Assembly (NCBI RefSeq): GCF_001623525.1
Contig: NZ_CP015225.1
Span: 1,922,001 to 1,986,000 of the forward strand
Reading direction: 5' to 3'
Source: Pseudomonas fluorescens
GTDB lineage: Bacteria > Pseudomonadota > Gammaproteobacteria > Pseudomonadales > Pseudomonadaceae
DNA length: 64,000 nt
Each line of letters begins with the position of its first letter. Positions within the stretch are counted from its first letter, which is position 1. The position numbers were made by a program, and so were the translations under genes. Of the stretch, positions 18,272 through 27,315 are shown one piece after another. Below the pieces are notes generated by a model. It was not told where the DNA came from. It saw only the letters and a program-made list of their open reading frames with translations, and did no database searches.

Positions 18272-19510
18272 ATGGCGACAAGACCCAATACACTGGCCCT
18301 GGCCGTCATGACGCTGTATGCCGGCGGCTCCAGCGCCGATACAGCCGATACGTCGATGTTCTCGTTGAGCAGCTTCGGCACGGTGGGGATCGTTCACTCC
18401 AGCGAGAAAAAAGCCGACTTCACCTCCAGTATCTTCAAGCCCAACGGCGCGGGGCATTCGCGCAACTGGAGCGCCGACGTCGACAGCCTGATCGGTGCCC
18501 AGCTGACCGCCACGTTCACCCCGCAGCTGTCAGCTGTGGTGCAGGTCATTTCCGAGCAGCGCTACGACAACAGTTACCGACCCTTTGTCGAGTGGGCCAA
18601 CATCAAGTACCAGTTCACGCCGGACTTCAACGCACGCATTGGCCGTACCGTGTTGCCGTCGTTCCTGGTCTCCGACACCCGCAAAGTGGGCTATACCCTG
18701 CATTGGGTGCGAGCGCCCATGGAGGTCTACAGCCTGATGCCGATTTCCAGCAGCGACGGCATCGATGGCAGCTACCGGTTTCGAGTCGATGAAATCACCA
18801 ACACAGTGCACGCCCACTACGGCCAGACCGACAGCCGCGACTCCGACGGGACCGGCAAGGCGCTGACGAGAAATCTCTGGGGGGTCACCAACACCACCGA
18901 GCTTGGCGTCCTCACCACACGCATCACCTACATGAAGGCCGACCTGACCCTGGAGCCGTTCAATTCACTCTTCGATACCTTCAGGGCGTTCGGTCCGGAA
19001 GGCGTCGCCATCGCCGATCGCTACGATTCCGATGACACCCCCGTCGACTTTATCGGCTTGGGTGCCAGCTACGATCCGGGCGACTGGTTCGTCATGAGTG
19101 AATGGGGGCGTCTGGACAGCCGTTCCGGCCTGGGCAGGACCAGCGCCTGGTACATCAGCGGCGGATACCGCATCGCAGCGTTCACCCCCTATGTCACCTA
19201 CGCGCGCTCCAGAACCGAAACAGAAGTCTCCAGCCCGGGCCTGACGCTATCGGCCTTGCCGCCGGCCCTGGCGGGCACGGCCGCCGAACTCAACGGTGCG
19301 CTCAACAGCATCCTTGGCTCAAACGAAGGCCAGCAGACCCTTTCCTTGGGCGTGCGCTGGGACTTCACCAAGAACATGGACGCCAAAGTGCAGTTCGATC
19401 ACACACGTTTCAAGGGCAACTCGGTCGGTCCGTTGATCAACCCCCAACCGGACTTCACGTCGGGGGGTTCGCTCAACGTCATCAGCCTGGCTGTTGATTT
19501 TGTCTTCTGA
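18272..19510 (+). CDS. Outer-membrane porin-like beta-barrel protein
   Basis: About 412 residues. The signal-like start is MATRPNTLALAVMTLYAGG with cleavage probably after SSA or SADT. The mature part has alternating aromatic strands (KYQFTPDFNARIGRTVLPSFL, GGYRIAAFTPYVTYARS, LSLGVRWDFTKNMDAKVQF) and ends LAVDFVF, the C-terminal Phe expected of a barrel protein. An in-frame ATG at 18248 would add 8 residues. The gene lies between the Cache histidine kinase and a PstS-like protein on one strand, so the three probably form one sensory/uptake operon. Substrate unknown. Confidence 0.8.
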   Translation: MATRPNTLALAVMTLYAGGSSADTADTSMFSLSSFGTVGIVHSSEKKADFTSSIFKPNGAGHSRNWSADVDSLIGAQLTATFTPQLSAVVQVISEQRYDNSYRPFVEWANIKYQFTPDFNARIGRTVLPSFLVSDTRKVGYTLHWVRAPMEVYSLMPISSSDGIDGSYRFRVDEITNTVHAHYGQTDSRDSDGTGKALTRNLWGVTNTTELGVLTTRITYMKADLTLEPFNSLFDTFRAFGPEGVAIADRYDSDDTPVDFIGLGASYDPGDWFVMSEWGRLDSRSGLGRTSAWYISGGYRIAAFTPYVTYARSRTETEVSSPGLTLSALPPALAGTAAELNGALNSILGSNEGQQTLSLGVRWDFTKNMDAKVQFDHTRFKGNSVGPLINPQPDFTSGGSLNVISLAVDFVF

Positions 19511-19521
19511 TGGAGCAGGCC

Positions 19522-19959
19522 ATGTGGGTTGTGAGACTCATCGGATTCGCCATGGCGGGGCTCGCCCTGTGCGCCGCCAGCGCTGCCGTCAAGGCCGAGG
19601 TGGTGGTGGTCGTCGCCGCGTCCAGCCCGGTGAAGACGCTCGCGCGCAATCAGGTGGCGGATATATTCCTCGGCAAGACCAGTCGTTTCCCCGACGGAGG
19701 ACAGGCAACGCCCATTGACCTGACGGAAGATTCGCCGACCCGCGACGAGTTCTACACAACGTTCACAAGCAAGTCCGCCTCCCAGCTCAAGGCGCACTGG
19801 TCGAAAATCATCTTTACCGGCAGAGGCCAACCGCCCCAGGCTGTTTCAAGCAGTGCGGAGGTCAAGAAGCGTGTTGCAGAGAACCCCGGCACCATTGGCT
19901 ATATCGATGCTCAGGAGGTAGACGGCAGCGTCAGGGCACTGCCGCTTGACCCGCAATAA
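19522..19959 (+). CDS. Small periplasmic PstS-like (phosphate ABC-type) substrate-binding protein
   Basis: 145 residues from the ATG at 19522 (GGAG 7 nt upstream); an ATG at 19510 overlaps the porin stop and would add 4 residues. Signal peptide VVRLIGFAMAGLALCAASAAVKA. The body matches the short PstS-like family: ASSPVKTLARNQVADIFLGK, SPTRDEFYTTFTSKS, LKAHWSKIIFTGRG, NPGTIGYIDA. Such short proteins occur without their own permease. Here the gene follows a porin and a Cache kinase, so a role in presenting a ligand to the sensor is possible, but this is inference. It ends 9 bp from the convergent GGDEF-EAL gene. Confidence 0.8.
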   Translation: MWVVRLIGFAMAGLALCAASAAVKAEVVVVVAASSPVKTLARNQVADIFLGKTSRFPDGGQATPIDLTEDSPTRDEFYTTFTSKSASQLKAHWSKIIFTGRGQPPQAVSSSAEVKKRVAENPGTIGYIDAQEVDGSVRALPLDPQ

Positions 19960-19968
19960 GCGCGGGCC

Positions 19969-22341
19969 TCAGGTATCGAGATCCGTGCCAGCCGCCTGGG
20001 CTTTCAGCAACACCTTGAACTGATCGGCGGGCACCGGTTTGTTGAAGTAGAACCCCTGGAATTCGTCGCAGGCATTGTCGCGCAGGAAATCGGCCTGCTC
20101 CTTGGTTTCCACGCCCTGGGCCACCACGGTCAGGCTGAGGGTCCGGCCCATGGCAATAATGGCCTCGGTCAGGGCTTTGTCTTCCGACACGCTGCTGGTA
20201 TCGCAGATACACGAGCGGTCAATCTTGATGACATCCAGCGGAAACTGTTCGAGGGCAGAGAGCGAAGAATAGCCAATGCCGAAATCATCGATGGCGATGC
20301 GGACCTTCAGGTGTTTGAGCCCGGTCAACACGTTCAACGCTTTCTTGACGTCCTGCATGAGCAGGCTCTCGGCGATCTCCAGCTCCAGCAGACGTGCATC
20401 CATACCGGTTTCGGCCAATATCCCAGCCAGGTCCGTCAGCAGGTTCTCATCGGCAAACTGCCGTGCCGTGAGATTCACGGCGACCCCCAGGCATGGCAAT
20501 CCCTGTTGCTGCCAGGCCACGTTTTGCTGGCAGGCGGTCTTGAGCACCCACTTGCCAATCGGCACGATCAAACCGGTCTCCTCCGCTACCGGGATGAATT
20601 GCATCGGTGCCACGATACCCAGGTCCGGATGATTCCAGCGCAGCAGCGCTTCCATGCCGGTAATGCGGCCACTGCCAATATCTCGCTTGGCCTGGTAGTG
20701 AAGCTGGAACTCGTGGCGCTCCAGCGCGTGGCGCAAGCTCAGCTCCAGCGTCATCCGCTCCAGTGAGTCCGCATTCAGCTTCGCGGAGTAGAACTGAAAA
20801 TTGTTCTTGCCGCACTGCTTGGCCTGGTACATCGCGATATCGGCGTTTTTCTTGAGGGTCTGCTCGTCCAGGCCATCCTGTGGGAAAACGCTGATGCCGA
20901 CGCTGGCGGTCACCCGGAACTCCTGGCCCTGGAGGTTGAAAGGCCGGGCAATGGCCCCAAGGACTTTCTGGGCAGCGGTTGCCACGTCCTTGTCATCGGA
21001 CAGCTCTGGCAGCAGGATCACGAACTCGTCGCCGCCCAATCGAGCCACCGTATCGCTGGTGCGCAGACACGCCTTGAGTCGCAACGCCACCTCCTTGAGC
21101 AATTGATCGCCAGCATCGTGCCCAAGCGTATCGTTGACTTGTTTGAAGCGGTCGAGGTCAAGGAACAGCACTGCCAGTTGCCGATGATAACGACTTGCCT
21201 CACCGATGCTCTGGCTCAACAGCTTGCTGAACAGACTGCGATTGGGCAACGCCGTAAGGCCGTCGTGATAAGCCAGATACTCGACATTTTCGGCGTAGGC
21301 AATTTTCGCTTCGCCTGCGCGCAGACGGCTTTGCACCAGTTGCCAGCTCATCCGGGCGAGCAGCCCCGCCAACAACACCAGCAACAGGCTGCCGCCGGCC
21401 GTGCGCCAGAGGTAGGTGTGCGCTTGCCGCGTCACTGTGGCCAGTTGTTCTTCTTCGGACAACCCGACGATCACCGCCAGCGGAAAATCGTAGAGCTGAC
21501 GGGCACTGGTGTAGCGCCGCACGCCGTCCGTCCCGTTGATCAAGCGTACGGCGTCAGTGTTTTCGGTGTCCGGCACCACGGCGGCGTAATCGACCTCATT
21601 GCCGGCCGATATCGCTTCCCCGCTACGCCGTGCCCGAAAGACGCCGTCGATGCCCAGCAGGCCGAGCAAGCCCTGATTGCCAAGCTTCGAGGTGTCATAA
21701 CTGCTGACGAAATAAGCCGCATCGACTTCAACCATGGCGATCCCGGCGAATGCGCCATCCCCCGTGTCGAGCCGCCGGCTGAAACGTAGCTTCCACTCCC
21801 CCGTCGCCGGGCTTTTCCACGGGCGGCTGATCGACAGCGCAGTGTCACGCCCCACCGCTTGCAGCTCATCCTTGGCGATCCGGTTTCCGACCTCACTCGA
21901 TTGGGTACTGGCCACGACCAGCCCCCTGGCATCCACCACGCTGACATCAAACAAATAAGGTGAAGGCAGCAAGGCGCGCGCCTTGAGCTTGGGCAGCGGA
22001 TTTGTCTCGCGCTCGGACTCGTAGGTGTACTTGACGAGTTTGAGGGTCTGGTCGATTTCACGCACCGCCCGTAGGATCTGCGCTTCGTAGGTGGCGCCGA
22101 TTTCCAGGCTCGCCTCGGCGATGCCCCGCTGCGCGCGGGTCTGTTCGACCTTGATCAGGTAAAGGGTGCCCGCCCAGATGACCGACAGCAGGAGAGCCGC
22201 CAACAGCGGGAACAGAATGTAGGCTTCCTTGACCTGATCGAAGCGGCGCCGAAACAGATCGCTCGTCGCATCGGACAAGGGGTTTTCACGAGGGGCGACA
22301 TCCTGGGCCGACGTCAGTACACTCGCCCGTTGGATCGCCAT
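19969..22341 (-). CDS. Cache-GGDEF-EAL membrane c-di-GMP enzyme
   Basis: 790 residues: TM1, a periplasmic Cache/PDC-like sensor, TM2, then GGDEF (LGGDEFVILL near 435) and EAL (GMEALLRWNHP near 563). Both signature motifs are intact, so cyclase and phosphodiesterase activities are both possible. The start at 22341 was chosen because its ribosome region (AGGGAGCACACC) and first residues (MAIQR) mirror the kinase gene at 16321; a start at 22461 would precede the predicted promoter. The first ~345 residues are paralogous to that kinase. The two genes are on opposite strands and end toward the small binding protein between them. Confidence 0.92.
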   Translation of the reverse strand: MAIQRASVLTSAQDVAPRENPLSDATSDLFRRRFDQVKEAYILFPLLAALLLSVIWAGTLYLIKVEQTRAQRGIAEASLEIGATYEAQILRAVREIDQTLKLVKYTYESERETNPLPKLKARALLPSPYLFDVSVVDARGLVVASTQSSEVGNRIAKDELQAVGRDTALSISRPWKSPATGEWKLRFSRRLDTGDGAFAGIAMVEVDAAYFVSSYDTSKLGNQGLLGLLGIDGVFRARRSGEAISAGNEVDYAAVVPDTENTDAVRLINGTDGVRRYTSARQLYDFPLAVIVGLSEEEQLATVTRQAHTYLWRTAGGSLLLVLLAGLLARMSWQLVQSRLRAGEAKIAYAENVEYLAYHDGLTALPNRSLFSKLLSQSIGEASRYHRQLAVLFLDLDRFKQVNDTLGHDAGDQLLKEVALRLKACLRTSDTVARLGGDEFVILLPELSDDKDVATAAQKVLGAIARPFNLQGQEFRVTASVGISVFPQDGLDEQTLKKNADIAMYQAKQCGKNNFQFYSAKLNADSLERMTLELSLRHALERHEFQLHYQAKRDIGSGRITGMEALLRWNHPDLGIVAPMQFIPVAEETGLIVPIGKWVLKTACQQNVAWQQQGLPCLGVAVNLTARQFADENLLTDLAGILAETGMDARLLELEIAESLLMQDVKKALNVLTGLKHLKVRIAIDDFGIGYSSLSALEQFPLDVIKIDRSCICDTSSVSEDKALTEAIIAMGRTLSLTVVAQGVETKEQADFLRDNACDEFQGFYFNKPVPADQFKVLLKAQAAGTDLDT

Positions 22342-22420
22342 GGTGTGCTCCCTGCATTGTTCACTGCTGACGGCCTGCGGGTACCCGACGCGGCACCGAA
22401 GGATTCCGGACCTGCACAAA

Positions 22421-22448
22421 ACTATAGACCACAAACTGTGCCTGCCAA
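22421..22448 (-). promoter_or_regulatory. Predicted sigma-70 promoter of the GGDEF-EAL gene
   Basis: Read on the minus strand: TTGGCA, 16-bp spacer, TATAGT, about 80 bp before the ATG at 22341. The block TTTGTGGTCTATAGTT is identical to that upstream of the kinase gene at 16193-16208. Confidence 0.55.
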
Positions 22449-22659
22449 TGCCAATCGGCACGCCGACCGTGGCTTTGCGCTGGTTGTAATGACGAAGTGC
22501 AGTTGACTCCCCTGACTTATTGGTCCAGTTTTTAATACAACAGTGCCCTGCAAGTCTTTCATGCAGGACGCAATGCCTGATAAATCCTGTTCGTTAATCA
22601 AGGGCCCCCTGCCAGCCTATGAATGATGTACGTAGGAACCACTCTGCCATTGAACGCCA
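22449..22659. other. Intergenic region between divergent signalling genes
   Basis: No ORF with a ribosome site. A short inverted repeat (CCTGCA...TGCAGG near 22549-22566) is visible. It presumably holds the promoter of the receiver-CheC gene, which cannot be placed confidently. Confidence 0.3.
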
Positions 22660-23670
22660 ATGGATACCCCTGTGCCGTTGATTCCCCTGGTTGTGTGTGA
22701 CGACTCCAACATGGCGCGCAAGCAGGTGTTGCGCGCGCTGCCTACAGACTGGCCGGTTTCGGTCACCGAGGCGGTCAACGGGCGCCAGGCGATGGACGCC
22801 ATACGCCAAGGCCTGGGGCAAGTGGTGCTGCTCGACCTGACCATGCCGGAGATGGATGGCTACCAGGTGTTGAGCGCATTGCGCGCCGAGGGCTTGAAGG
22901 CGCAAGTCATCGTGATTTCCGGTGACGTCCAGGACGAGGCGGTGCGCCGCGTGCTTGAGCTGGGCGCGCTGGCGTTCCTGAAAAAGCCTTTCGACGAAAA
23001 CGAACTGCGCCAGACCCTCACCCGGGTGGGGCTACTGACCCGATCCGGCCAGGTGCCGTTGCAGAATCGTTCGGCCACGAACACGGCCATCGGTTTTCAC
23101 GATGTGTTCCGCGAGACGGTCAACGTGGCCATAGGCCGGGCCGCAGCCCTGATCGCCAAGGTATTGGGGGTCTTTGTGCAGTTGCCGGTGCCGAACGTGA
23201 ACATCCTCGAGGTCGGGGAACTGCATATGGCGCTCAACGACGTCGGCAGCGCCCAGCAACTCACGGCCATCTGCCAAGGTTTCATCGGCAGCGGCATCGC
23301 CGGTGAGGCCCTGCTGATATTCCATGACTCGGAAATCGCCGACATCGCGCAATTGATGCAGCGCGAGAGCGCCGATTATTCGGACCTGGAAATGTTGCTG
23401 GACCTTTCCAGCGTCTTGATCGGCGCGTGTCTCAGCAGCATTGCCGAACAGATCGATGTGGTGTTTTCCCAGGGCCATCCGCAGATTCTCGGCCAGCACG
23501 CGGCCATCGAGGAACTGATCCAGGGCAACCGCATGCACTGGAAAAAGACCCTGGCAGTGGAAATCAGCTACAGCCTGGAAGGGCACGATATTCGCTTCGA
23601 TCTGTTGCTGCTGTTCACGGAAGACTCCATCGAACGGTTGACCCACAAACTCGCCTATCTGATGAGCTGA
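22660..23670 (+). CDS. Response regulator: CheY-like receiver fused to a CheC/CheX-like domain
   Basis: 336 residues. The receiver domain covers about 8-125, with acidic pair DD near 14-15, phospho-acceptor Asp in LLDLTMPEMDGY and the Lys in FLKKPF. After a linker comes a CheC/CheX/FliY-like domain (FRETVNVAIGRAAALIAKVLG, then IAGEALLIF and a second SADYSDLEMLLDLSSVLIG helix). Members of this family dephosphorylate CheY-type proteins. The next gene, a PAS-diguanylate cyclase, starts 3 nt after this stop, so the pair is co-translated. No clear Shine-Dalgarno precedes the ATG. Confidence 0.88.
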   Translation: MDTPVPLIPLVVCDDSNMARKQVLRALPTDWPVSVTEAVNGRQAMDAIRQGLGQVVLLDLTMPEMDGYQVLSALRAEGLKAQVIVISGDVQDEAVRRVLELGALAFLKKPFDENELRQTLTRVGLLTRSGQVPLQNRSATNTAIGFHDVFRETVNVAIGRAAALIAKVLGVFVQLPVPNVNILEVGELHMALNDVGSAQQLTAICQGFIGSGIAGEALLIFHDSEIADIAQLMQRESADYSDLEMLLDLSSVLIGACLSSIAEQIDVVFSQGHPQILGQHAAIEELIQGNRMHWKKTLAVEISYSLEGHDIRFDLLLLFTEDSIERLTHKLAYLMS

Positions 23671-23673
23671 GCC

Positions 23674-24627
23674 ATGAACGATTCCATCGATCTGAACGAG
23701 TTTCACTGGTTGCTGGCCATCGTTCAGAGCATCGACGTCGGTGTCGTGGTGCTCGACCGAGAGTACCGTGTGCAGGTCTGGAACACCTTCATGGAGAACC
23801 GCTCGGGGGTGCAGCCCAAGGATGCCCACAATCAGCATTTTTTCAGCCTGTTCCCTGAAATCGATCGCCAATGGTTCAGCCGCAAGGTGGAAAGTGTCGC
23901 GACCCTGGGCACGCCAGCGTTCACGGTCTGGGAGCAGCGCCCGTACCTGATTCGGTTCAAGAGCTACCAGCCGATCACGGGCCAGGAAGCGTTCATGTAC
24001 CAGAACACCACGCTGCTGCCGCTGCGCTCGCCTGACAACACCATCAAGCACATCTGCCTGGTGATCTATGACGTCACCGACGTCGCCACCAACCGGCATC
24101 AGCTCCAGGCCGCCAACGCGCAGCTGCAGCTACTCTCCAGCACCGATCGGCTGACGGGGCTCTACAACCGCGGTCATTGGGAAAGCGACCTGAAAGCCGC
24201 CTACGCCCGGCACCAGCGCTACGGCCATGCGTTGAGCCTGGTGATGCTCGATATCGATCACTTCAAGCGGGTCAACGACACCTACGGTCACCAGGCCGGC
24301 GACAAGGTCATCGAGCAAGTCGCCAGGCTGTTGCGCGAACATGCGCGCGACTCCGATGTGGTCGGGCGATATGGCGGTGAAGAGTTTGGCGTGGTGCTTT
24401 CGGATACCGACAGCAGCGGCGCACACGCGTTCGCCGAACGCATGCGGCACTCAGTGGAGGCGCTGGAGGTGCTGTACAACGACCAAACCATCCGTTTCAC
24501 CATCAGCCTGGGCGTGGCCGACCTGAGCCAGCCCTCGAACGACCACGCCGACCTGATCGCCAGGGCGGACCAGGCGCTGTATACGTCGAAGAAGACCGGA
24601 CGCAATCGGGTGACGGTGCATGAATAG
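23674..24627 (+). CDS. PAS-GGDEF diguanylate cyclase
   Basis: 317 residues. An N-terminal PAS domain (about 10-135; VQSIDVGVVVLDREYRVQVWN, ending LVIYDVTDV), a short coiled linker, then a GGDEF domain at about 150-315 with active-site GGEEF in RYGGEEFGVVLSDTD. There is no transmembrane segment, so it is a cytosolic c-di-GMP synthase. It is coupled to the receiver-CheC gene (3-nt gap), which probably regulates it. Confidence 0.92.
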   Translation: MNDSIDLNEFHWLLAIVQSIDVGVVVLDREYRVQVWNTFMENRSGVQPKDAHNQHFFSLFPEIDRQWFSRKVESVATLGTPAFTVWEQRPYLIRFKSYQPITGQEAFMYQNTTLLPLRSPDNTIKHICLVIYDVTDVATNRHQLQAANAQLQLLSSTDRLTGLYNRGHWESDLKAAYARHQRYGHALSLVMLDIDHFKRVNDTYGHQAGDKVIEQVARLLREHARDSDVVGRYGGEEFGVVLSDTDSSGAHAFAERMRHSVEALEVLYNDQTIRFTISLGVADLSQPSNDHADLIARADQALYTSKKTGRNRVTVHE

Positions 24628-24672
24628 ACATCCCACATTTTTTCCGGATGATCGTGACACTTGATGCCAACC

Positions 24673-24716
24673 ACACATCCCCTGTGGGAGCGAGCTTGAA
24701 CCCACAGGGGATGTGT
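24673..24716. terminator. Perfect 16-bp hairpin of REP type between convergent genes
   Basis: 24673-24688 is the exact reverse complement of 24701-24716, with a 12-nt loop. The sequence GTGGGAGCGAGCTTG is the common Pseudomonas REP motif. It lies between the convergent cyclase and trehalase genes and can serve as a bidirectional stop, although no T-run is present. Confidence 0.6.
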
Positions 24717-24723
24717 ACGGCGT

Positions 24724-26367
24724 TCACTTACCCACTAGGGTTGGGGGAGTCGCGCCATATTTACCCAGCAGTTTGAGCGTCACCCCATTTGTCCAGCCGA
24801 AGCCGTCCTGCAGTTCATATTCACCGCCTCCCCCGCCGTCACCGCGCCCGGACAGATCGTATTTCTCCACCAGCTTGTTTTCCTTGCGGTAAAGGTTCTC
24901 GACCTGCTGCAAGAAACGGCTGCCAATTTGCTGCGCCAGGGCGGTTTGCTGGTATCGGTCCAGCCCCTCCACCGCGACCCATTGCAACGGTGCCCAGCCA
25001 TTGGGTTCGTCCCACTGCTGGCCATTACTGACCTGGGTGGTGGCGATGCCGCCGGGGCGCAACAGGCCGTCACGTACCGCATCGGCGGTGCGATTGGCAT
25101 GCTCGACAGACGCCAGCCCCGTATACAGCGGGAAAAGCGTCGCGGCCGTGAGCGGCTGGCGTGGCTGGTTGCGTTGCCAGTCGTAGTCCACGTAGAAACC
25201 TTTGTCGGCATTCCACAAATGCTTCTCGATGGCACGCTGACGCAGCTCGGCGCGCCGGCCGTAAGCCTGGACACAGGGGATGTTCTGCACCGTCTCGCAA
25301 GCTTTGGCGATGGTGTTTTCGAGATGATAAATCAGGCTATTGAGGTCCACGGGCACGATGGCCGTGGTGCGTATGCTCGCCAGGTTCTGGCCGTCGTCCA
25401 ACCAGCGCGAGCTGAAGTCCCAACCGCTTTCAGCGCCGGCGCGCAGGTCACGCCAGACCTCTTCCTTGGGCCGGTCCGGCGCTCGCTCGGCGGTGCTGAC
25501 ATCTTGCAACCAGGACTCCTGTCGAGGCGTCGGGCTGGCATCCCAATAGCGGTTGAGCACACTGCCATCGGCGAGTTTGACCACGTGTCGCGCGGCCGAA
25601 CCGGGTTTGAGGGACTGGGCGCCCTCCATCCAATAGGCATACTCCTTCTGCAACTGCGGCAGGTATCGTCCATAGGCCTGGTCACCTTCGATACGCGCCT
25701 GCAACTCCACCATGTAAGCGAAGAATGGAGGCTGCGACCGGCTCAAGTAGTAGGTGCGATTGCCGTTGGGAATGTGGCCGTAGGTGTCGATCATGTAGGC
25801 AAAGTTGTCGGTCATCTGCCGGACCTGGGCCTCATCACCGCTCTGCTCAAGTCCCAACATAGTGAAATACGAATCCCAGTAATACATCTCGCGAAAGCGT
25901 CCGCCGGGCACCACATAGGGCTGCGGCAGGGGCAACAAACTGCTGTAGGCCGGCACCTGGCGGTAGGATCGACTCAGTACCGGCCAAAGGCTGTCGATAT
26001 GTTCCTTGATCGGAGCGCCGGGCTTGGGAGCCGGGCTTTCGACTTCGCCGGATTCGATGAAGTTGTCTTTCACAAAAGCCTTGATATCGAAACCATCACG
26101 GTTGCGTCGGTCCAGGTAATCGGCGCGGATCTGCGCCGGATCACGGTTGGGCAGTGCGTCCACGAAATGCTTCTGGTCGGTGAACACCTGCTCGCGTTGC
26201 ACCGCTTCAAAGAGTTCGGGGTAGGTTTGGTCGGGAGGGAGATTGGCCCGTCCTTGAGCGTCTGCATAGCTCCATGTCGCGGGCGGCTGGCTTGAACACG
26301 CTACGCACAGCAGCGCGGCAAAGGAAAGGCTGGTGAAGTACAGAGGTCGCATCGGCTGCTCCATCAT
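24724..26367 (-). CDS. treA: Periplasmic trehalase (GH37)
   Basis: 547 residues. Hydrolyses alpha,alpha-trehalose to two glucose molecules. It has a hydrophobic export signal (LYFTSLSFAALLCVACSS); the Cys makes a lipoprotein possible, but the lipobox is imperfect. Both family signatures are present: PGGRFREMYYWDSYF and QQWDEPNGWAPLQW, and the glycine-rich GDGGGGGEYELQDGFGWTNG near the end. AGGA lies 8 nt before the chosen ATG; a second ATG 5 codons in also has a GGAG. It is monocistronic, ending at the REP hairpin. Confidence 0.93.
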   Translation of the reverse strand: MMEQPMRPLYFTSLSFAALLCVACSSQPPATWSYADAQGRANLPPDQTYPELFEAVQREQVFTDQKHFVDALPNRDPAQIRADYLDRRNRDGFDIKAFVKDNFIESGEVESPAPKPGAPIKEHIDSLWPVLSRSYRQVPAYSSLLPLPQPYVVPGGRFREMYYWDSYFTMLGLEQSGDEAQVRQMTDNFAYMIDTYGHIPNGNRTYYLSRSQPPFFAYMVELQARIEGDQAYGRYLPQLQKEYAYWMEGAQSLKPGSAARHVVKLADGSVLNRYWDASPTPRQESWLQDVSTAERAPDRPKEEVWRDLRAGAESGWDFSSRWLDDGQNLASIRTTAIVPVDLNSLIYHLENTIAKACETVQNIPCVQAYGRRAELRQRAIEKHLWNADKGFYVDYDWQRNQPRQPLTAATLFPLYTGLASVEHANRTADAVRDGLLRPGGIATTQVSNGQQWDEPNGWAPLQWVAVEGLDRYQQTALAQQIGSRFLQQVENLYRKENKLVEKYDLSGRGDGGGGGEYELQDGFGWTNGVTLKLLGKYGATPPTLVGK

Positions 26368-26436
26368 GTTGTCGTTCCTGACAAACGAGTGACATGACCG
26401 GATAGACCTGGGTTCAGTAAAAAATCTTCGATAGCC

Positions 26437-27315
26437 TCACTCGAATTGACTCAACTCATTCCATTGTCCGTTGAAGACACTGCCATCCTGCACCGAGGCC
26501 AAGGGAATACCGACCACATAGTTGATGTGGATGGCCTGGATGATTTCTTTCGTTGTCGCGCCGTTGCCCTGCGCCGCATCGAACATCGGATTGGCAACAT
26601 TCGCCGAATCCACCCGCAATATCGCCAGGTTCTCGTACTGACCACTGACGATATGCTTGGCGTAAGTACTGTACTGACTCTTGAGATGCTTCTCAGGGAA
26701 CAGGTATACGCGGTGACGGGTGACTTCCTGTTCGTCGTCGGCCACCAGCTCTTCATAGGCATAGGCCAGTTCGCTGAGAAAATGCTGGTGGTGAAACGAC
26801 AGATCCAGCCTATCGATCTCTTGGACTGCTTTGCCGTAAAAGGAATTCTTCGCCCTATGGGCCTTGGCCTGTCGTTCGTCGACCAAGTCCTCGTCCAACG
26901 GTGCCGAGGCGCTGCGCAGCTTCTCGACGTACCTTGCCAGAATCTCTTTGAGGTCCGCGTCGGCCGCAACAACGCCTTTTTTTGCGGGAATGGGCGGATA
27001 GACACCGACCTGCTCGACATAGGGAATATCGTCTACGACGGCAAAATCCTTGTTGGAAAAAGCGATCTGCACCCTCGCCGTTGCCGCTCGCTCATTGAAA
27101 AGGATCGTGCGCGGTGAATAACCTGCCACCGCCAGTTCCTTGAGGAGCATCTTGAAGCGTGCAAGGCGATTGTGTTCGCGCATCTCAATCCGGTTCTTTT
27201 GAGTTGCGCCGAATGCCTGGGCCGTGGAAGCCTTTCGTTTGGCGGCGGGGGCCAGCCCGGCGGTGCTGATATTCGCCAGGTTAGCCTTGTTCGTCACATG
27301 GTAAAGAAATGACAT
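26437..27315 (-). CDS. Protein of unknown function with an ADP-ribosyltransferase-like N-terminus
   Basis: 292 residues, cytosolic, no signal peptide or membrane helix. A very strong ribosome site (AAGGAGG, 4 nt) supports the start. The N-terminus FLYHVTNKANLANISTAGLAP follows the pattern YHxTxxxNLxxIxxxGL seen in ART-fold enzymes (DarT, Arr, Tpt1-like), and RHRVYLFPEKH near 208 could be the second strand motif. The middle is charged and helical. I do not recognise the family and no partner gene is adjacent; it sits alone between trehalase and a REP region. An ADP-ribosylating toxin or nucleic-acid-modifying enzyme is only a hypothesis. Confidence 0.6.
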   Translation of the reverse strand: MSFLYHVTNKANLANISTAGLAPAAKRKASTAQAFGATQKNRIEMREHNRLARFKMLLKELAVAGYSPRTILFNERAATARVQIAFSNKDFAVVDDIPYVEQVGVYPPIPAKKGVVAADADLKEILARYVEKLRSASAPLDEDLVDERQAKAHRAKNSFYGKAVQEIDRLDLSFHHQHFLSELAYAYEELVADDEQEVTRHRVYLFPEKHLKSQYSTYAKHIVSGQYENLAILRVDSANVANPMFDAAQGNGATTKEIIQAIHINYVVGIPLASVQDGSVFNGQWNELSQFE

